Below are positions 63,556-64,000 of a stretch of DNA of 64,000 nt, piece by piece. The notes under the pieces were generated by a model, which was not told the origin of the DNA, did not search any database, and worked only from the letters and a program-made list of their open reading frames with translations. The translations under genes and the position numbers were made by a program. Positions within the stretch are counted from its first letter, which is position 1, and every line of letters starts with the position of its first letter. This DNA is from Ideonella_A sp963843805 (lineage in GTDB: Bacteria; Pseudomonadota; Gammaproteobacteria; Burkholderiales; Burkholderiaceae_C): contig CAWJLY010000009.1 in the NCBI GenBank assembly GCA_963843805.1, forward strand, positions 930,001 to 994,000, read 5' to 3'.

Positions 63556-64000
63556 ATGGCCTTCATCCACCTGCGCACCCATACCGAATTTTCGATCGTC
63601 GACGGCAGTCTGCGCATCGCCGAAGCGATTGCCGCTGCGGCAAAGGACGGCCAGGCGGCGATGGCGATCACCGACCTCGGCAACCTGTTCGGCGCCGTCA
63701 AGTTCTACAGCGCGGCGCGCAAGGCCGGCATCAAGCCGTTGATCGGCGCCGATGTCTGGCTCGCGCCGGAAGGCGGTCGATCGGCGCCACGATCAGCAAG
63801 CCGAGCCGGCTGCTGCTGCTGGTGCAATCGAATCGCGGCTACCTGAACCTGTGCGAGCTGCTGTCGCGTGCCTGGCTGCAGGCGCAGCCGGGCGGGCAAC
63901 GTGGCCAGGCATGGCTGCAATGGGAGTGGCTGGACGAATTGAACGAAGGCCTGATCGCCTTGTCGGGGGCCGATCTCGGTGCCGTCGGGCAGGCCTTGCT
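63556..64000 (+). CDS. dnaE: DNA polymerase III alpha subunit, N-terminus (partial, frameshifted)
   Basis: The ATG at 63556 gives 'MAFIHLRTHTEFSIVDGSLR' followed by 'AMAITDLGNLFGAVKFYSAA' and 'GIKPLIGADVWL', the PHP domain of DnaE1 (not the error-prone DnaE2 type). A break near 63775 moves the frame to 'SRLLLLVQSNRGYLNLCELL' and 'GLIALSGADLGAVGQALL', and the gene runs off the window. It encodes the replicative polymerase, so the frameshift must be an error in the sequence. Confidence 0.93.

Overview
The window is high-GC, gene-dense bacterial DNA that looks like a betaproteobacterium, most likely Burkholderiales. Supporting signs are the order yicC / Ser-Thr kinase / PP2C phosphatase / rph / rdgB / hemW, a DUF3717-DUF1289 protein beside a tryptophanyl-tRNA synthetase with a C-terminal extension, a TctA/TctB carboxylate transporter, and a small BON / DUF883 / DUF1328 stress cluster. 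No phage, integrase, transposase or CRISPR array was seen. The species cannot be named from the sequence alone.

Layout. 0-3.5 kb: the 3' part of a PAS hybrid sensor kinase, an esterase and a VOC protein. 3.7-10.3 kb: a probable beta-1,3-glucan locus with an NdvB-like GH17+GT2 synthase, a divergent membrane GH17 protein, a small membrane protein and an LTA-synthase-like phosphoglycerol transferase. 10.5-12.8 kb: the decayed 3' end of an enolase-superfamily gene and tctA-tctB without tctC. 13-20.2 kb: a branched-chain amino-acid-type ABC transporter with a LivM-LivG fusion, preceded on the same strand by a Cache-domain sensor kinase and a LuxR-type regulator. 20.2-25.7 kb: yicC and, divergently, kinase, phosphatase, rph, rdgB and hemW. 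25.8-33.8 kb: diguanylate cyclase/FlhG-like pair, smr, radC, fkpB-ispH, bfr-bfd, serS, a hydratase and tRNA-Ser(CGA).

34.1-39.3 kb: a four-gene operon whose start and stop codons overlap at every junction: TonB-dependent receptor, YfiR-like protein, hybrid histidine kinase and NYN-LOTUS protein. 39.4-53.3 kb: GDPD, cytochrome P450, a Spy/CpxP-like protein with an OmpR-type regulator and kinase, MATE exporter, DUF1289 protein, trpS, purN, an RsmB-like methyltransferase, a desaturase and an acyl-CoA ligase. 53.4-57 kb: small envelope-stress genes plus a receiver-only regulator and CHASE3 kinase. 57.1-64 kb: transglutaminase, FKBP, gluQ, LysR/pirin, egtB-like, trhO and the start of dnaE.

About two dozen genes are broken by small frameshifts, including several that are normally essential (trpS, dnaE) or highly conserved (rph, hemW). 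The breaks are confined to blocks (about 20.6-25.5, 39.6-54.0, 56.2-57.0 and 61-63.8 kb), while 1-20 kb, 25.7-39.3 kb and 57.1-61 kb are clean. The coding signal continues in another frame on both sides of each break, so I read these as consensus errors in the assembly, not gene decay, and annotate such loci as whole genes. The enolase-superfamily fragment is the one locus I call a true pseudogene.
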